A stretch of 64,000 bases of DNA from Prorocentrum cordatum (GCA_963575745.1 CAUYUJ010014324.1:7501-71500); one strand, 5' to 3'; numbered from the stretch's first letter, positions 1 through 10,660 are shown. A program made the numbers and translations. The notes: generated by a model not told the origin, from the sequence alone.

Positions 1-245
1 ACTGGAATTGGCGATACATCGTCGATAGATCGGCGATACAGTCATCGGTCTGACCCAAGGAACGAAAAATAAGGAACGAAGCCCCTTTTCTCCAAGGAGT
101 AACGCGTAAGGAACGATAACTAAAAAATAGCGCATAAGGAGCGATAAATAATGCATGCAAGCCTGAAGAACTTCCGAGCCCCTTTTGAAAAGTAAGCGTT
201 CCTTGCCTTACTCGAGCCGCTCGCGGTAGGCCTCCGATAGCGAAT
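1..245. repeat. Short AAGGAACGA-type direct repeats, no gene
   Basis: Variants of AAGGAACGA and TAAGGAGCGATA recur several times between about 57 and 150. No convincing open frame or RNA gene is visible. Confidence 0.35.
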
Positions 246-365
246 CCGCACCTTGCTGGGCGGGATATGGGGCTGTCGGGCCACTGTCGGCGATCAGTGG
301 GCGAGGGTCGATGCATCCCCCCCTTGTGCCTACCCCCCCCTTCCCCCTTATCGTTGCCCCCGACT

Positions 366-520
366 GAACCCAGACCCTCGACATCATGATTTTTTCGTGA
401 CGCGGCCCCCGGGGGTCTGGACCCCTTCCCCGGGGCCCGCTCTTCCTCCCGAGCCGTTTCTCCTGACGGCCCCGCAGCCCGGTGACGAGGGCCCCCACAG
501 AGGCCGAACATTGCGAAAAG
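366..520 (+). repeat. GC-rich dispersed repeat with CCCGGGGGTCTGGACC core
   Basis: The order GGGGGTCTGGACCCCTTCC, CGAGCCGTTT, CTGACGGCCCCG, GAGGCCGAAC recurs with divergence near 7099-7215, 15320-15450 and 55585-55682, and inverted near 18697-18852. It is an old interspersed element. Frames through it are proline/glycine-rich and not credible genes. Confidence 0.45.
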
Positions 521-552
521 CCCCCCGTCGTGATTTTTCACTACCCGAGGGG

Positions 553-700
553 GTCTCTTCATGGGGGGGGATCCCATGGGGGGATAGGATCCCAGGGGGG
601 GGATCCCATAGGATCCCCTGGGGATCCCATGGAGAGTCTCCCGATACCCGGGGGGGTCTGGTACCCGTGCCCCCCCCACTCCCGGCCATGGGAACAGGGT
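553..700. repeat. Palindromic GGGATCCCAT minisatellite
   Basis: Several overlapping GGGATCCCAT and GGATCCCCTGG units, each self-complementary, lie between 568 and 632. Confidence 0.5.
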
Positions 701-819
701 GGAAGCGGGCTGGACCTGGGACCCCGAGACCCTGGGAAAGAAACGGGTCCTGGGCCCCAGGAAGCGGGCCCTGGACCCCGTGGAGCCAGGCCAAAAAACC
801 AGCGAGGAACATGGCGACG

Positions 820-1050
820 CGCAGAAGAAGATGGCCTCTCGCAGAAAAGGTGGAACGTGGGAACGCCGAACCAACTCCAGCTCCGCAAGTGAAGACTCGG
901 ATGAGGACAACAACTCAGAGTCTGAGAAAATCATCGACCCGAACAACGTTCAGGACGAACCGGTGGCAACAGACGACCGGTGCATCGGCATACTAAAAGA
1001 TGCCCCGAATCGATCTCTTCGAAGACATACTGACCTAGATCAATCCAAAC
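820..1050 (+). other. Weak candidate exon, acidic/serine-rich
   Basis: A plus-strand frame here reads a basic start followed by a Ser/Asp/Glu/Asn-rich stretch, unlike the Pro/Gly-rich translations around it. There is no domain, no clear splice site and no homologous copy in the window. It is listed because composition changes, not because a function is recognised. Confidence 0.15.
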
Positions 1051-1120
1051 CCGGGGTCAGTCGGACCTTACAGGATCCGGCAAGATCCTGCAGGATCCTG
1101 CAAGATCCGGCGCTCTGGGG
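1050..1120. repeat. GATCCTGCAG decamer minisatellite
   Basis: Repeats of AGGATCCTGCA/AGATCCGGC. The same decamer appears at 10895-10995 and 15775-15910. Confidence 0.5.
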
Positions 1121-1151
1121 AGCGTTTTCTGATGCGGCGTCTCGACATTTG

Positions 1152-1345
1152 GCGGGAGGGTCAGGGGGGGAGTGTGCGTCCGGACCTCTGCTTAGTGCGA
1201 CGGTTTGCAGGAGTGCGTCCTGTGGGGGAGACCCCACCTGCTTGCATGGCAGGCGCCAAAAAACAGCCAAGCTCTGCTCCAGGAAGGGAGGGGGGGACGG
1301 AGGGCGCGAGGGCCGGCGCCGATCGGCAAAACACTGAAAATAAGA
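1152..1345. repeat. Interspersed repeat shared with 48545-48715
   Basis: Both sites read GACCTCTGCTT, GTTTGCAG, GGGGGAGACCCC or GGAGGGACCCCGCCTGCT, AAGCGCC or AGGCGCC, and end in GCGCCGATCGGCAAA. About 170 bp, origin unknown. Confidence 0.55.
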
Positions 1346-1569
1346 AAACCACCACCTGGCTAACCCCTGCTTGCGTTGACCCCCGTCTGAAGGCTCCCGG
1401 GGAGGGGCCCCGGGGAACCGCGGCAGACCTCCAGAGCAACTCTCGTCCACGGCCCGGCGGCTCCTCCGTGCCGCCGCCTCGCGCGGCCGTGCCGACCAGC
1501 CCCAGGACAAAGGTCGGACTGGACGGGGTCGGACAAGCGCGGCGGCTTCCAAGACACCCTCTCTCATCC

Positions 1570-1680
1570 TGACCTTCCAGGAGGGCTCAAGAACAGCAGT
1601 TGAATTCCTGTCGACGTTGTAAGCAGTCCCGTGAGGTCTAAGGTCTGGAGGGCTATTTCTTAACACTCTGGAAGGTCAGG
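1570..1680. mobile_element. CTGACCTTCCAG inverted-repeat element, copy 1
   Basis: Begins CTGACCTTCCAG and ends CTGGAAGGTCAG, an exact terminal inverted repeat of at least 12 bp about 110 bp apart. Related copies lie at 11530-11661, 55424-55554 and 56093-56220. Confidence 0.6.
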
Positions 1681-1796
1681 GAAGGCACCTTCTGTCAGAA
1701 GCACCCATGCGCTTCTGCGAAAGCCCCTGCCCTGTAAGAGGCCCCCGCCTCCTCAGAAGGCCGCCACCATCGCGCCAGTCCCTGTGAGACTCAGCC

Positions 1797-1995
1797 AGGA
1801 CGAAGATAACGTCGGGTGAGCATAAATCGAGAATCTCTGAACTCAGTGGCTCTGGAGGAGGTCTCGGGCGCCGCGGCCGTTCCAGAGTGCTCCGCAACGC
1901 TCTAACACCGTTCCAGAACGCTCTGAGAGCGTTCGGGGACTCGTTGGAGCGATCCATCCGGGCCCTGGCCCCGCCCGATCAGGACCACTCCACGG
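1797..1995. repeat. GAATCTCTGA / GGCGCCGCGGCC interspersed repeat, copy 1
   Basis: Shared order: GAATCTCTGA, GGCTCTGGAGGA, GGCGCCGCGGCC, GAACGCTCTGAGAGCGTTC (a palindrome), then a CCTGGCCCCG segment. Other copies: 3835-4025, 50398-50570, 62848-63015. Confidence 0.6.
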
Positions 1996-2079
1996 ACCTC
2001 TCCTGGGGCGCAATTTCTGGCCGGGATCTCGAAGCGAATCCAGCCGTGGCGACGAAGGCTCTCCAGGACGAGCAGCAGT

Positions 2080-2330
2080 ACCGGCAGCTCGTCCTCCTCT
2101 TGCCTTATGTTGCTCCCATCGTACTTGAGGACCACATCCCAGAAATAATTTCGAGCACCCGCCAAAGTGCCGCAAGAGTGTCGAAACACTGTAGAAGCAG
2201 CGTCTCCCGTGGCCCGACACGGGAGAACCCTCGAGCTTTTGGGTGCTTCTCTGAGGCTCGGAACTCTTTCTGGTGGTCAAGGCCGACATCGGTTGGAACA
2301 TCACAACTCTTGCCCCAGGTGCCCGGTGCC
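2080..2330. repeat. ATTTCGAGCACC interspersed repeat, copy 1
   Basis: Contains ACTTGAGGACC, CATCCCAGA, AATTTCGAGCACC, GGTGCTTCTCTG and a GGAACATCA segment, matching 22436-22640 in order. The second copy also carries the inverted partner GGTGCTCGAAATT, suggesting a foldback element. Confidence 0.55.
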
Positions 2331-2375
2331 AGCCGAGCGCTCGCATCGGGGAGGTGCGCTCGCCACCTTCAGCTG

Positions 2376-2550
2376 ACTACCTACCAGACCACCCCAACCC
2401 AACCCGAAGACCCGAATTTGACCCGAATTTCGGGTTGGGGGGGGGTACGGGCACCATGTGTTTTTTCAACGTTCCCCGACCCCCCCCCACTGGAAATGGA
2501 GGGCAAATTGAGGCCTTCGGGTTGGGTTGGGGTGGTTTGGTAGGTGGTGA
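2376..2550. mobile_element. ACTACCTACC MITE-like element with TCAGCTG duplication
   Basis: Terminal inverted repeats of about 40 bp contain ACCACCCCAACCCAACCCGA on the left and its complement on the right. TCAGCTG flanks both ends (2369-2375 and 2551-2557), a 7 bp target duplication. The second copy is 62292-62457. No coding capacity. Confidence 0.75.
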
Positions 2551-2559
2551 TCAGCTGCC

Positions 2560-3115
2560 CGGCCCGTGACGGCGAGGGTCACCACTCGGACCGCCGGCGG
2601 CCGCTCGGCACGGCCCGGGCACCCCCCCAGGGCTCCCTCGGCGAGGCGCCGCTGCTGGACCGCATCCGGAGGCTGGAGGCCCGCTCAAAAAAAACAGAGC
2701 TTCCTTTCCGTCGGCGGCGAGGCGGCGGCGATATCTGACCCGCCGCCCGCGAAAAGGGTCCCTCGGGGGCGCCGGTCGGCAGAGCGTCCGGCCTGCAGGG
2801 AGAGAGCGAAGGGGGGAGGAGGAGGAGGGCGGCCGCGCGGGGGGAGGAGGAGGCAGGGAGCTCAGAAGCGGCGGCGGTCCGCGGTGAGCGGGCCAGAGCG
2901 GGCAGCCAGGGCAGCGAGCTCGCGGCGGCAGCCGGGGCCAGGGCCAGGGCGCCAAAGCTGAGGGCAAGCAGGAGCGTCCGAAAAAAGCTGGGAGCCTCCG
3001 CCCGGCCCCGCGCCGGCGGAGGCGGCGGCGACGAGGAGGGGGGGCCGGCGGCGGGGACGAGAGGCGGCTTCCAGGACGTCCTCCATCAGAAGGACCCGGT
3101 TGCTCCTGCGAAGTT
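2560..3115. other. GC-rich block without recognised gene
   Basis: Very GC-rich with GGCGGC and GGAGGA runs. The part 2578-2690 resembles 54849-54932 and 61130-61262 (CCGGCGGCC, CGGGCAC, CTCGGCGAGGCG), an old interspersed repeat. Open frames on both strands are Arg/Pro/Gly-rich by-products of composition. Confidence 0.4.
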
Positions 3116-3118
3116 CTA

Positions 3119-3250
3119 GAGTCAACCTGTATCATAAGGATGCACGGTGAGGATGCGAAGGGCCTTGGAGAACCATGTTTAACGCTTTGCGAACGAGGCT
3201 GGCCAGAGAAGGTCGCCAAGGATGGGCCGACGGGGCACGGATGCAAGGGT
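3119..3250. mobile_element. AGTCAACC / AAGGATG element, partial copy
   Basis: Left terminus AGTCAACCTGTATCATAAGG plus the internal GGCCAGAGAAGGTCGCCAAGG and AAGGGTAGC landmarks of the family best preserved at 12898-13076. The right terminus is missing. Confidence 0.5.
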
Positions 3251-3254
3251 AGCT

Positions 3255-3778
3255 TTAAGCTCGGGCGCGTCCCCTCTGCAGGGGGATTTTGGGCGAAACA
3301 TAAAAATTCGCCGGCCCAACGGGCCAGAGGCGTGCTAAGATCTCCGGTAACTTGTTAACAATATTTCTAGTTCGCGCGCGCGGAGCGGCCCCTGGGGGCC
3401 CCCGGACGAAAAGTACCCCGGCAAGGTCCCGAGAGAAGCCCGGGAGAAGCCACCAGACCACTCCAGGGGAGGGTATTTTTCGACACCCCTCACGAGGATC
3501 GTGGCCTCCGAGGGGGGAGCCGCAATCGACTACCCCCAAGAGCCCCCCAAGAGGCCCTGGGGGCCTCCAAAACGCCGCCAAGGAGCCCCAAGAGACTCCC
3601 AAGAGGTCCCCAAGAGGCCCCCAAGAGGCCCTAAAGAGGGCTCCAGGGCCGGCGGCATGAGCGAAGCGATTATTACACCAATCCATATTCCCAAATGTTC
3701 AAAAATACAAACAATCGTTCCCGACTATTTTTTGGCAATTTTTGGATGTCTCCCCTGTAGAAGGACAGGCCCGACTGA
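3255..3778. mobile_element. GTCGGGC-TIR element split by a repeat block
   Basis: A left end (TCGGGCGCGTCCCC, CTGCAGGGGGATTTT) is at 3260-3295 and a right end (ATCGTTCCCGACTATTTT ... GGACAGGCCCGACTGA) at 3712-3778. Intact copies are about 150-200 bp, so the intervening 3360-3660 block, a degenerate CCCCAAGAGG array, looks like later insertion or expansion. Confidence 0.5.
3530..3650. repeat. Degenerate CCCCAAGAGG array
   Basis: Imperfect tandem CCAAGAGGCCC units. The complementary form (CTTGGGGCCTC) appears at 31905-32015, 32970-33180, 47885-47985 and 48895-49060. Confidence 0.5.
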
Positions 3779-3834
3779 ACTGTAGGATGCCCCCGTCTTC
3801 TCAGAAGGCCGCCACCATCGCGCCGCCCCCTCTG

Positions 3835-4025
3835 AGACGAAGCCAGGACGCGGGCGGGAACAAATATCATAAATTGGGAATCTCTGAGCCCCTGCGGCTC
3901 TGGAGGATGTCTCGGGCGCCGCGGCCTTCTCGGAGCGTTCTGGAACGCTCTGAGAGCGTTCCGCAACGCTATGGAACGAATATACCCTCGTCCTCGCCCC
4001 GTCCGACCCTCGCACCTCGTTCCAG
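3835..4025. repeat. GAATCTCTGA / GGCGCCGCGGCC repeat, copy 2
   Basis: Carries the family order described at 1797-1995, with the palindrome GAACGCTCTGAGAGCGTTC at 3940-3965 and CCTCGCCCCGTCCGACC near its end. Confidence 0.6.
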
Positions 4026-4317
4026 AGCCGACCCAAGAACTCCGCGCGGATATCTGACAAAAACTCTGGCCAATCCTGGCCAAACCTGGACAAGCCTAGC
4101 GGGCGCCCTAAGAATGAGGACCTCCGACGTCGTAATTCTTCTGTGACGTGGACTGCCAGAAATGTCGACGCAATGGACGGGACCGGTTTCTCATTTGGAT
4201 TTCTTTTACGGCCAAGGGGCCTGGTAAAGGCCCCCGACAACTGCTAAAAATCGCCTGTCACGATTTGTTCACACGCAACGGGGTCAACCTCCCTCTTGAG
4301 AAGACCCATCAACACCG

Positions 4318-4440
4318 ATGCCGCTACTCCCTGGACCTCTCCCGGGGCGCGTTCTGACCATGATTTCGAGGCGAATCCAGCCGTGGCGACGAGGGCCTCC
4401 CAGGAGGCCCAGAAAGGCGAAAACGAAGGAAGGCTATAAC
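4318..4440. repeat. Interspersed repeat shared with 53535-53640
   Basis: Both copies read GCGTTCTGACC, ATTTCGAGGCGAATCC, GTGGCGACGAGGGCCTCCCA and GGCCCA. A diverged third copy is at 1990-2080. Confidence 0.55.
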
Positions 4441-4693
4441 CTAGCGGTATCGGTAACTTTTTCTCCTCTTAATAGACGTTCGAATCGGAGATTGACTAGT
4501 ACCCCAAAACATCGTTCCGTCGAATCTGCGACGACAGCGTAACACGTTCCGTAGGTCCACGAAGCATTCTGCATGTTGTCCGCAGACTCGACCGACGAAA
4601 ATCAATTCTGGGGCAGGTCCACTCTGTAGTCGATCTCCTGCTCGAGAAACGCTCTAAACCTTTCTTCCTCCTACCCCCCCGCGACGGCGAGGA

Positions 4694-4923
4694 TTGAGCA
4701 GGGACCGACCGTCCGGCATTCCTGCAGGCCTCCCACGGAATCTTCTTAGAACGCAGAGATGTTCTTACAAACAATAATGCTCTTAGTATATAGACCCTGT
4801 GCAGTAAAGCAGGACGGTCTCAGCCAGAGACGCTCTGAGAACATCTCGTGCAGCCCCCCGAAAGGTTCTTCGAGCATTCCCTGGTGGGCCTAGAGGCAAG
4901 CCAAGACGCTTCGCCACTGCTCG
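4694..4923. mobile_element. TTGAGCAGGGAC MITE-like element, copy 1
   Basis: Left end TTGAGCAGGGACNGACC...CATTCCTG, right end GCAAGCCAAGACGCTTCGCCACTGCTCGA. The ends form an imperfect inverted repeat of about 35 bp. Internal TTCTTAGAAC motifs are shared with 16203-16432 and 53201-53433. This is the most diverged copy. Confidence 0.6.
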
Positions 4924-4954
4924 AGAGGAGCGGGCGCCCACTCTAGAGGGATCC

Positions 4955-5095
4955 TAGATGGGGTCGCGCCGCATCGCCAATGCATCGGCGACGCATCGGC
5001 GACGTCGGCGACGCATCGGCGCCATCGGCGTAGAGAAGATCGGGCTCCACATCTATGCATCGGCGATGCGGCGCGATCCTCCGACTCCATCCACT
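4955..5095. mobile_element. GCATCGGCGATGC foldback element, copy 1
   Basis: Rich in palindromic GCATCGGCGA units and ending GATGCGGCGCGATCCTCCGA, with the reverse complement (CGCGCCGCATCGCC) at its left end. Second copy: 63590-63715. Confidence 0.5.
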
Positions 5096-5454
5096 CCGGC
5101 CCCATCCAGGAGGCCTACGGTGGAGGCCAGCCCACAGGAAACCTCCCACAAGAGACCCAACCATCGAGACCCCAGGGCGTCCCTCTTGATTTTTGGTCTG
5201 GGAACGTCACGGTCTCCATCGCAGAGCCATCGAGGCCCAAGCCACACATGGGCACCCTGGAGGCAGGCAGGGTGCTCCTTGGCGTGGGGCTCCTCTGCAG
5301 AGAGACGCTCTTCGCCACTGCTCGAGAGGAGCAGTGGCGCCGCGGCCGGAGCCCCCGCGAACGGCGTTTTGATGCTCATCCTGGGGGCCTGCCCGGAGGC
5401 GCTCGCTCCGCTCGTGCGTCGAAGCTGCGTCGGACGCCCGTCGATTCGAGTCGG

Positions 5455-5645
5455 CCTTGGGCCGAGCCTTGGGTCGAACCTGAGTCGAGGTCGAATTTGA
5501 GCCGAACCTGAGTCGAACTGGGGTCGAATTGGAGCCGAACCTGAGTCGAACCTGAGCCGAACCCGAGTCGACCTTGAGTCGAACTGGGGTCTGACTAGAG
5601 TCGAACTGGGGCCGCACTGGGGTCGAAACCGAGTCGAACAGATCC
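5455..5645. repeat. GTCGAACTGG / GTCGAACCTGA minisatellite
   Basis: Degenerate tandem units of 10-12 bp (GAGTCGAACTGG, GAGCCGAACCT). The long minus-strand frames across it are Arg/Ser/Phe-periodic and are not treated as genes. Confidence 0.7.
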
Positions 5646-6298
5646 GCCTCGTGGGCCCGAGGAAGGCCCCCCAAACGAACGCCTGCACGGCGAGACGCAG
5701 CCCCCGCGGCGATGCATCGGTGATCCTCCGACCCCATCTGTCGGGGGCGGCCAAGAGGGGGGCGTCCAAGAGGGGGGGGGGGCGCAAATCATGGCCGGCG
5801 GCATGTGCGCGGCCCAGGGGAGGAGCCAGGGACGTACTTCTTGAAACAAGAAGGGGCCCCATAACGTCTGAGGAAACATCACGTCCCACGCCATGATACC
5901 CCCCCCCCTAGCCATCACCCCCTTCTTGGCCGCCCCGAATCTGCTCCGAGCCCACCTGGGATAGGGAGCCCACAAAGGACGTACGCGCCCAGCTATGTAC
6001 ATGAACACGGCCACTCGATTCGCGAGACTGGCCGCGTTATACGAACATTTGTGCATTGCGTGCTCTCGAAACCAGCGTGGATTCATGTACATGTACGTCC
6101 TTCTTTCGCTCCTGATGGGAGGCCTCCAGAGAAGCGGGCGCCCCCCCGCGACGGGGAGCCGCAGCCCCCGCGACGGGGAGGAGCCGGCCGGCGCCCCCGT
6201 CGGCGCGCCGCGGCGGGCGGCGCTCCCGGCCAGGCGCCGCGAGTCCGGGTAGCGCCCGCCGAGGCGGCCGCCGCCTTCGGGGCGGGGGGCGCCACTGT

Positions 6299-6460
6299 TA
6301 GGTCGGGCGTGTCCCCCTGCAGGCGGATTTTGAGCGAAAAATTTGAAAAAATAGCCCAAAGATGTACAAAAATAGTCAAAGCATGACTCAAGAAATCGTT
6401 CCCAGACTATTTTTTGACTGCTTGTGAAGATTCCTCCTGTGGAGGGACAGGCCCGACTGA
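6299..6460. mobile_element. GTCGGGC-TIR element, complete copy
   Basis: Starts TAGGTCGGGCGTGTCCCCC and ends GGACAGGCCCGACTGA. The AT-rich interior carries the family's CAGACTATTTTTTGACT motif. No target duplication is obvious. Confidence 0.75.
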
Positions 6461-6693
6461 AGTCCGCTTCGCATGTGGCATCCTCGGGGGGCCTTGGGCC
6501 TTGCACGTCCCCTCGCGGCCGGCAGCCGCGTCGAGTCCGCGTCGTGATCCACGTGTCGGACTGGGAAGAACTGCGCACGCCCGAGCGAGGCCAAGTGGAT
6601 GAGCCGGGTCCTGGGCCCTCAGGGGGTCCCCGGTACCCGCCCCGGTCATTCCGCATCATGCCCACGCAAGAAACCCACCACAGTCAAACCGTG

Positions 6694-7030
6694 CACAGTC
6701 GACCCGTACCAGAAAGATGCGCGATGAGGACGCAAGGGCCCTGGACGCCCATCTCGAAGCTTCTTGGGCGGGGCGCGGCCAGCGAAAGTGGTGAAGGATG
6801 GACCGAGGAGGCAAGGATGCAAGGGTATAACTGGGGAAGGTTGCCCATGCTCGCTGTGCGGGTTGACTGAAAGGACGGGTGGTATGGACGCAAGACCCTT
6901 GGAGGCCGAAACTGTTTTTTTTTGGGCGGCGGGCGACCAGTGAAAGCGGCGCAATGGATGGGCGGCGGAGGCAAGGACACAGGGGTACCCTAAATGAAGG
7001 CGCGCGTCCTTACTAGGCGCGTTGACTGCC
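6694..7030. mobile_element. Two adjacent AGTCAACC / AAGGATG elements
   Basis: The first (about 6694-6870) ends TGCGGGTTGACTG. A second follows at once (6871-7030) ending GCGTTGACTG. Each has GGATGGGC or GGATGGACCG and AAGGAcacag/AAGGATGCAAGGGT-type internal segments of the family, here diverged. Confidence 0.55.
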
Positions 7031-7270
7031 GCCCGAAAACAATGGAACATATGCAGGGCCTGCTCATTTCTCAACACGCCCGAAAAACTCAAAACTTCGG
7101 CACCCGGAAATCTGGACCTTTTCCCTTGGACAGGTTTTCATCCCGAGCCGTTTTCTGACGATCCCAAGGCCCGGCGAGGCCGAACGTTGCCAATGACATC
7201 CGTCTTCATGATTTCAGTACGCTCGCTGCCTGGGCTTGCTTCGTGGCGACTTGGGACGCACGAGGTGGGT

Positions 7271-7405
7271 ACAGAAGGGGACGGGTACGATGCCCAGCCA
7301 CAAACGTCGTCCAAAACAGGCAACGGCCGCTGTTGGGCAGGCGGTCTTCGGCCTCAAATGGACAGCGCCCGCGGCGACACCGACAGCGATTCCTGCTCGC
7401 GATGA
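7271..7405. repeat. Interspersed repeat shared with 63732-63865
   Basis: Both copies contain CGGCCGCTGTTGGGCAG, then a GACAGCG/CGACGCTGACAG segment, preceded by AACAACC or AACGTCGT motifs. Confidence 0.5.
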
Positions 7406-7557
7406 ACAGGAACTGCTGTTGTAGGTAAGCGGGCTCTATACACCGACGCTTTTTTTCCGACCCTGCGCTGAAATTCGCACAGGAACGCGGATCCTGGTGT
7501 ACACGGGATCCTGGTGTATACATTTTTCGTTGTGTCCCTTGGAAAACCGAAAAATAC

Positions 7558-7988
7558 ATCCCCAGGACGAAAGTGTTTTTTTCTTGGGCCCAAAGCGACG
7601 GTGTGAAATCTTCAGCAGACCCGTATGAGATAACCGCCGTCGGATCTCATGAAGCCCGCGCGGATCCAAATGTGGCTTTGGTGTTTGTTTCGGTGGGTCC
7701 GATTTCCGTCCGTACGGATCCGATTTCGGATTCGTTGGGCCCGTGCCCAGTCTCATTTTTTACGGCGGATCCGATTTCTACCCTGTTTTAAATGAATATT
7801 ATGAAATTCAACCAACCAGGAGGCCGGAAGAAATCGGATCCGCGGACCCCGCAAACCGCCCGTGTTAAGATTTTATGGGGAAGGGGGGTTCGGTAATCAA
7901 CTTTCCACGATGGGCCCTGCGTCGTCTCGCGCACTCCCATTAACTCCCCGCGCGAGCGGGCCCCATTCAACATGAACACATACATCCC
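7558..7988 (+). repeat. 430 bp direct duplication, left copy
   Basis: Near-identical to 8688-9112 throughout, with small substitutions such as GGGCCC versus GGATCC around 7737 and 8865. Both include TCCGTCCGTACGGATCCGA and end in CATTCAACATGAACACATAC. Frames in the two copies are conserved only because the DNA is. Confidence 0.85.
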
Positions 7989-8099
7989 CCCCCCCGGTTG
8001 CTGCAAACAGCTCGTCCGGTCGCCGTCCGTTCGGCGGCGCCGACGTTGTCTCGCGAACTCATCGTGGCCATCTTCACCTCAAAAAGAAAATGTTTCGTC

Positions 8100-8690
8100 C
8101 TGCGTAAGTGCGTTTCGGCCCTGCGTCTCCTCACCCAACGGACTGCCTGTGAGATGTGGTGTCGGCTGTGTGGTAACCAACAACGGACAACGGACTGCCT
8201 GTGAGCTGTGGTGTGTCGGCTACGTTGTAACCAACGAGTCCGAAGGCCAAAACGCTCATGCGTTTCGGCCCTGCGTCTCCTCACCCAACGGATTGCCTGT
8301 GAGATGTGGTGTCGGCTGTGTGGTAACCAATAACGGACTGCCTGTGAGATGTGGTGCGTCGGCTACGTAGTAACCAGCGAGTCCGGAGGCCAAAACGCTA
8401 GTGCGTTTCGGCCCTGCGTCTCCTCACCCAACGGACTGCCTGCGAGATGTGGTGTCGGCTGTGTGGTAACCAACAACGGACTGCCTGTGGGATGTGGTGT
8501 GTCGGCTACGTAGTAACCAACGAATCCGAAGGCCAAAACGCTCATGCGTTTCGGCCCTGCGTCTCCTCACCCAACGGACTGCCTGTGAGATGTGGTGTCG
8601 GTTGTGTGGTAACCAACTACGGACTGCCTGTGAGATGTGGTGTGTCGGCTACGTAGTAACCAACGAGTCCGGAGGCCCAAACGCTCATCC
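8100..8690 (+). repeat. Tandem array of about 145 bp units
   Basis: About four units, each with TTTCGGCCCTGCGTCTCCTC, ACCCAACGGA, TGTGGTGTCGGCTGTGTGG, a second CTGCCTGTG sub-unit and GTAACCAACGAGTCCG. It fills the space between the two 430 bp copies. Confidence 0.85.
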
Positions 8691-9112
8691 CTAGGACGAA
8701 AATGTTTTCCTCTTGGGCCCAGAACGACGGTGTGAAGTCTTCAGCAGACCCGTATGAAATAACCGCCGTCGGATCTCATGAAGCTCGCGCGGATCCAAAT
8801 ATGGCTTTGGTGTTTGTTTCGGTGGATCCGATTTCCGTCCGTACGGATCCGATTTCGGATTCGTTGGATCCGTGCCCAGTCTCTTTTTTTACGGCGGATC
8901 CGACTTCTACCCTGTTTTAAATTAGTATTATTAAATTAAACCCAGAAGACCGGAAGAAATCGGATCCGCGGACCCCGCAAACCGCCCGTGTTAAGATTCT
9001 ATCGGGAAGGGGGGTTCGGTAATCAACTTTCCACGATGGGCCCTGCGTCGTCTCGCGCACTCCCATCAACTCCCCGCGCGAGCGGGCCCCATTCAACATG
9101 AACACATACATC
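8688..9112 (+). repeat. 430 bp direct duplication, right copy
   Basis: Partner of 7558-7988. It is followed by the TCCGGAACA array rather than by the sequence after the left copy, so the two copies mark both edges of the tandem array. Confidence 0.85.
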
Positions 9113-9205
9113 CTGTGTTGGCTACGAACAACGTCCGGACAAACCTGTCCGGAACATCGTCCGGAACACATGTCCGGAACACTGTCCGGAACAAACGCGT
9201 GGATT
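9113..9205 (+). repeat. TGTCCGGAACA array, copy 1
   Basis: Units of TGTCCGGAACA and variants. The same palindrome-bearing unit (TCCGGA) recurs at 10400-10515, each time next to sequence of the 7558-8110 repeat. Confidence 0.7.
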
Positions 9206-9878
9206 CCACGTCCCTGGGCCCCCCCACTCCCGGGGTCCTTGGGGGCCTCAGGGCCCTCCGGGCTGGTAGCACCCGCGGCCCGCAGGCCGCCCAGGAACGT
9301 AGATATCGGGCGTTCCGATGCCAAGAGGGGCCCAAATGGACGTCCCTGGGCACGCGGCAAAGTCTGCCGCTCTCCAGGGCCAGCCAGCGCAACCGACCCT
9401 CGGGGGGCTTGGCCCAAAATGGCAACGGAAGACGAGGCTCGGTCCTCCTCGCCCTCGTCCCCGCCCTCGTCCTTCGCCCCCGCCTCCTCCTCCCCGCCCC
9501 CCCCCTCCCCTTCCGTATCATCGCGTCGCGCACCATACGTTGGGGCAGTGCGCCGGGGGGCCCATGCTGATGTCAAGCATCCAGCAATTGCTCAGGGGGG
9601 TCCGGGGGGCCCTGCCTCCTGCCTACTCCCTCGCCCAAGGCCTTAGACTTCGAGCGCTCCGACGGCCGAGGTAAGCAAAACATACGTTTCTGGGCAGCGA
9701 CGCGCCCTGCCATAGGCGTCCACGAGTTACGCGGAAACCGACAACCGACCGGCATCCGACAACCGCTAGAGTCGCCTCCTTTACTTGCGGCCCCCCATCC
9801 GACGATCCAGCCTGGCCGCGCCGACCAGCAAACCAACCAACCAACCAAGCGAGTCTGAGGAGGAGGAGGAGGATAATA

Positions 9879-9985
9879 ATGATGATACAAGATGATGAGA
9901 AGGATGATGACGATGATGATGATGATGATGATGACGATGATGATGATGATGATGATGATGACGGTGATGAGGATGATGAGGAGGA
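9879..9985 (+). repeat. (GAT)n microsatellite
   Basis: Nearly pure GAT/GAC triplets, ending in GAGGAG. It yields an Asp homopolymer frame on one strand and Ser or Ile on the other. Confidence 0.95.
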
Positions 9986-10399
9986 GGCAGTATGGGGAGG
10001 GAGGCCCCCGAAGGCCAGAAAATCTCGAACCTCGATCTTCAGGGCCTTGAGGCGTAAACCTCGGTGTGAAACCTTATCGGTTTCTGGGCCGTACTTCGGG
10101 CCTCCGGCAGCCGTTCCGGGCGATTCCAGCACTCCGGGGCGCAGCGTTCGTTCCAGATCCGTTTCTGACGGCGTCGCGCTCGGGGGCCCGAAAACGGGCC
10201 CCAAACGTCCCAAGATCGACATACGAAAGGGATAACGCCAGTTACCCCCCCCGACCCGCCCACCCCCGAAACGGTAACGCCAGAAAAACCAACCACAGGG
10301 AGAATTCCCCCGCCCAAGGACGTCGATTTTGCTCCCCGGCGGCGCCTGAACGTCCGAAATCTACGTCCCTGGGCGGCGCGGCCCCCAAGGACGTCAGTT

Positions 10400-10660
10400 T
10401 CTACAGTTGTCCGGAACAACTGTCCGGAACAAATTGTCCGGAACAACTGTCCGGAACAAACTGTCCGGAGCAACATTTTGTCCGGAGCATGTCCGGAACG
10501 TCCGGAACATTGTTCGTGGCCAACACAGCATACATCCCTCCCCCCCCGGTTGCTGCAAACAGCTCGTCCGGTCGCCGTCCGTTCGGTGGCGCCAACGTTG
10601 TCTCGCGAACTCCTCATGGCCATCTTCACCTCAAGAAGAAAATCTTTCGTCCTGCGTAAG
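10400..10660 (+). repeat. TCCGGAACA array plus a copy of the 7985-8110 segment
   Basis: After the TCCGGAACA units, 10545-10660 repeats the CGGTTGCTGCAAACAGCTCG, GTCCGTTCGGTGGCGCC, CTCATGGCCATCTTCACCTC series seen at 7990-8110. Confidence 0.75.

Noticed and set aside
4480-4515. GTTCGAATCGG as a tRNA B box
   Set aside because: No A box, acceptor stem or anticodon arm at the right distances. No tRNA found by eye anywhere.
5053-6665. Minus-strand frames of 278 and 356 codons
   Set aside because: The first crosses the GTCGAACTGG minisatellite, the second crosses a MITE and GC-rich filler. Composition is Arg/Pro/Gly-rich and repeat-periodic.
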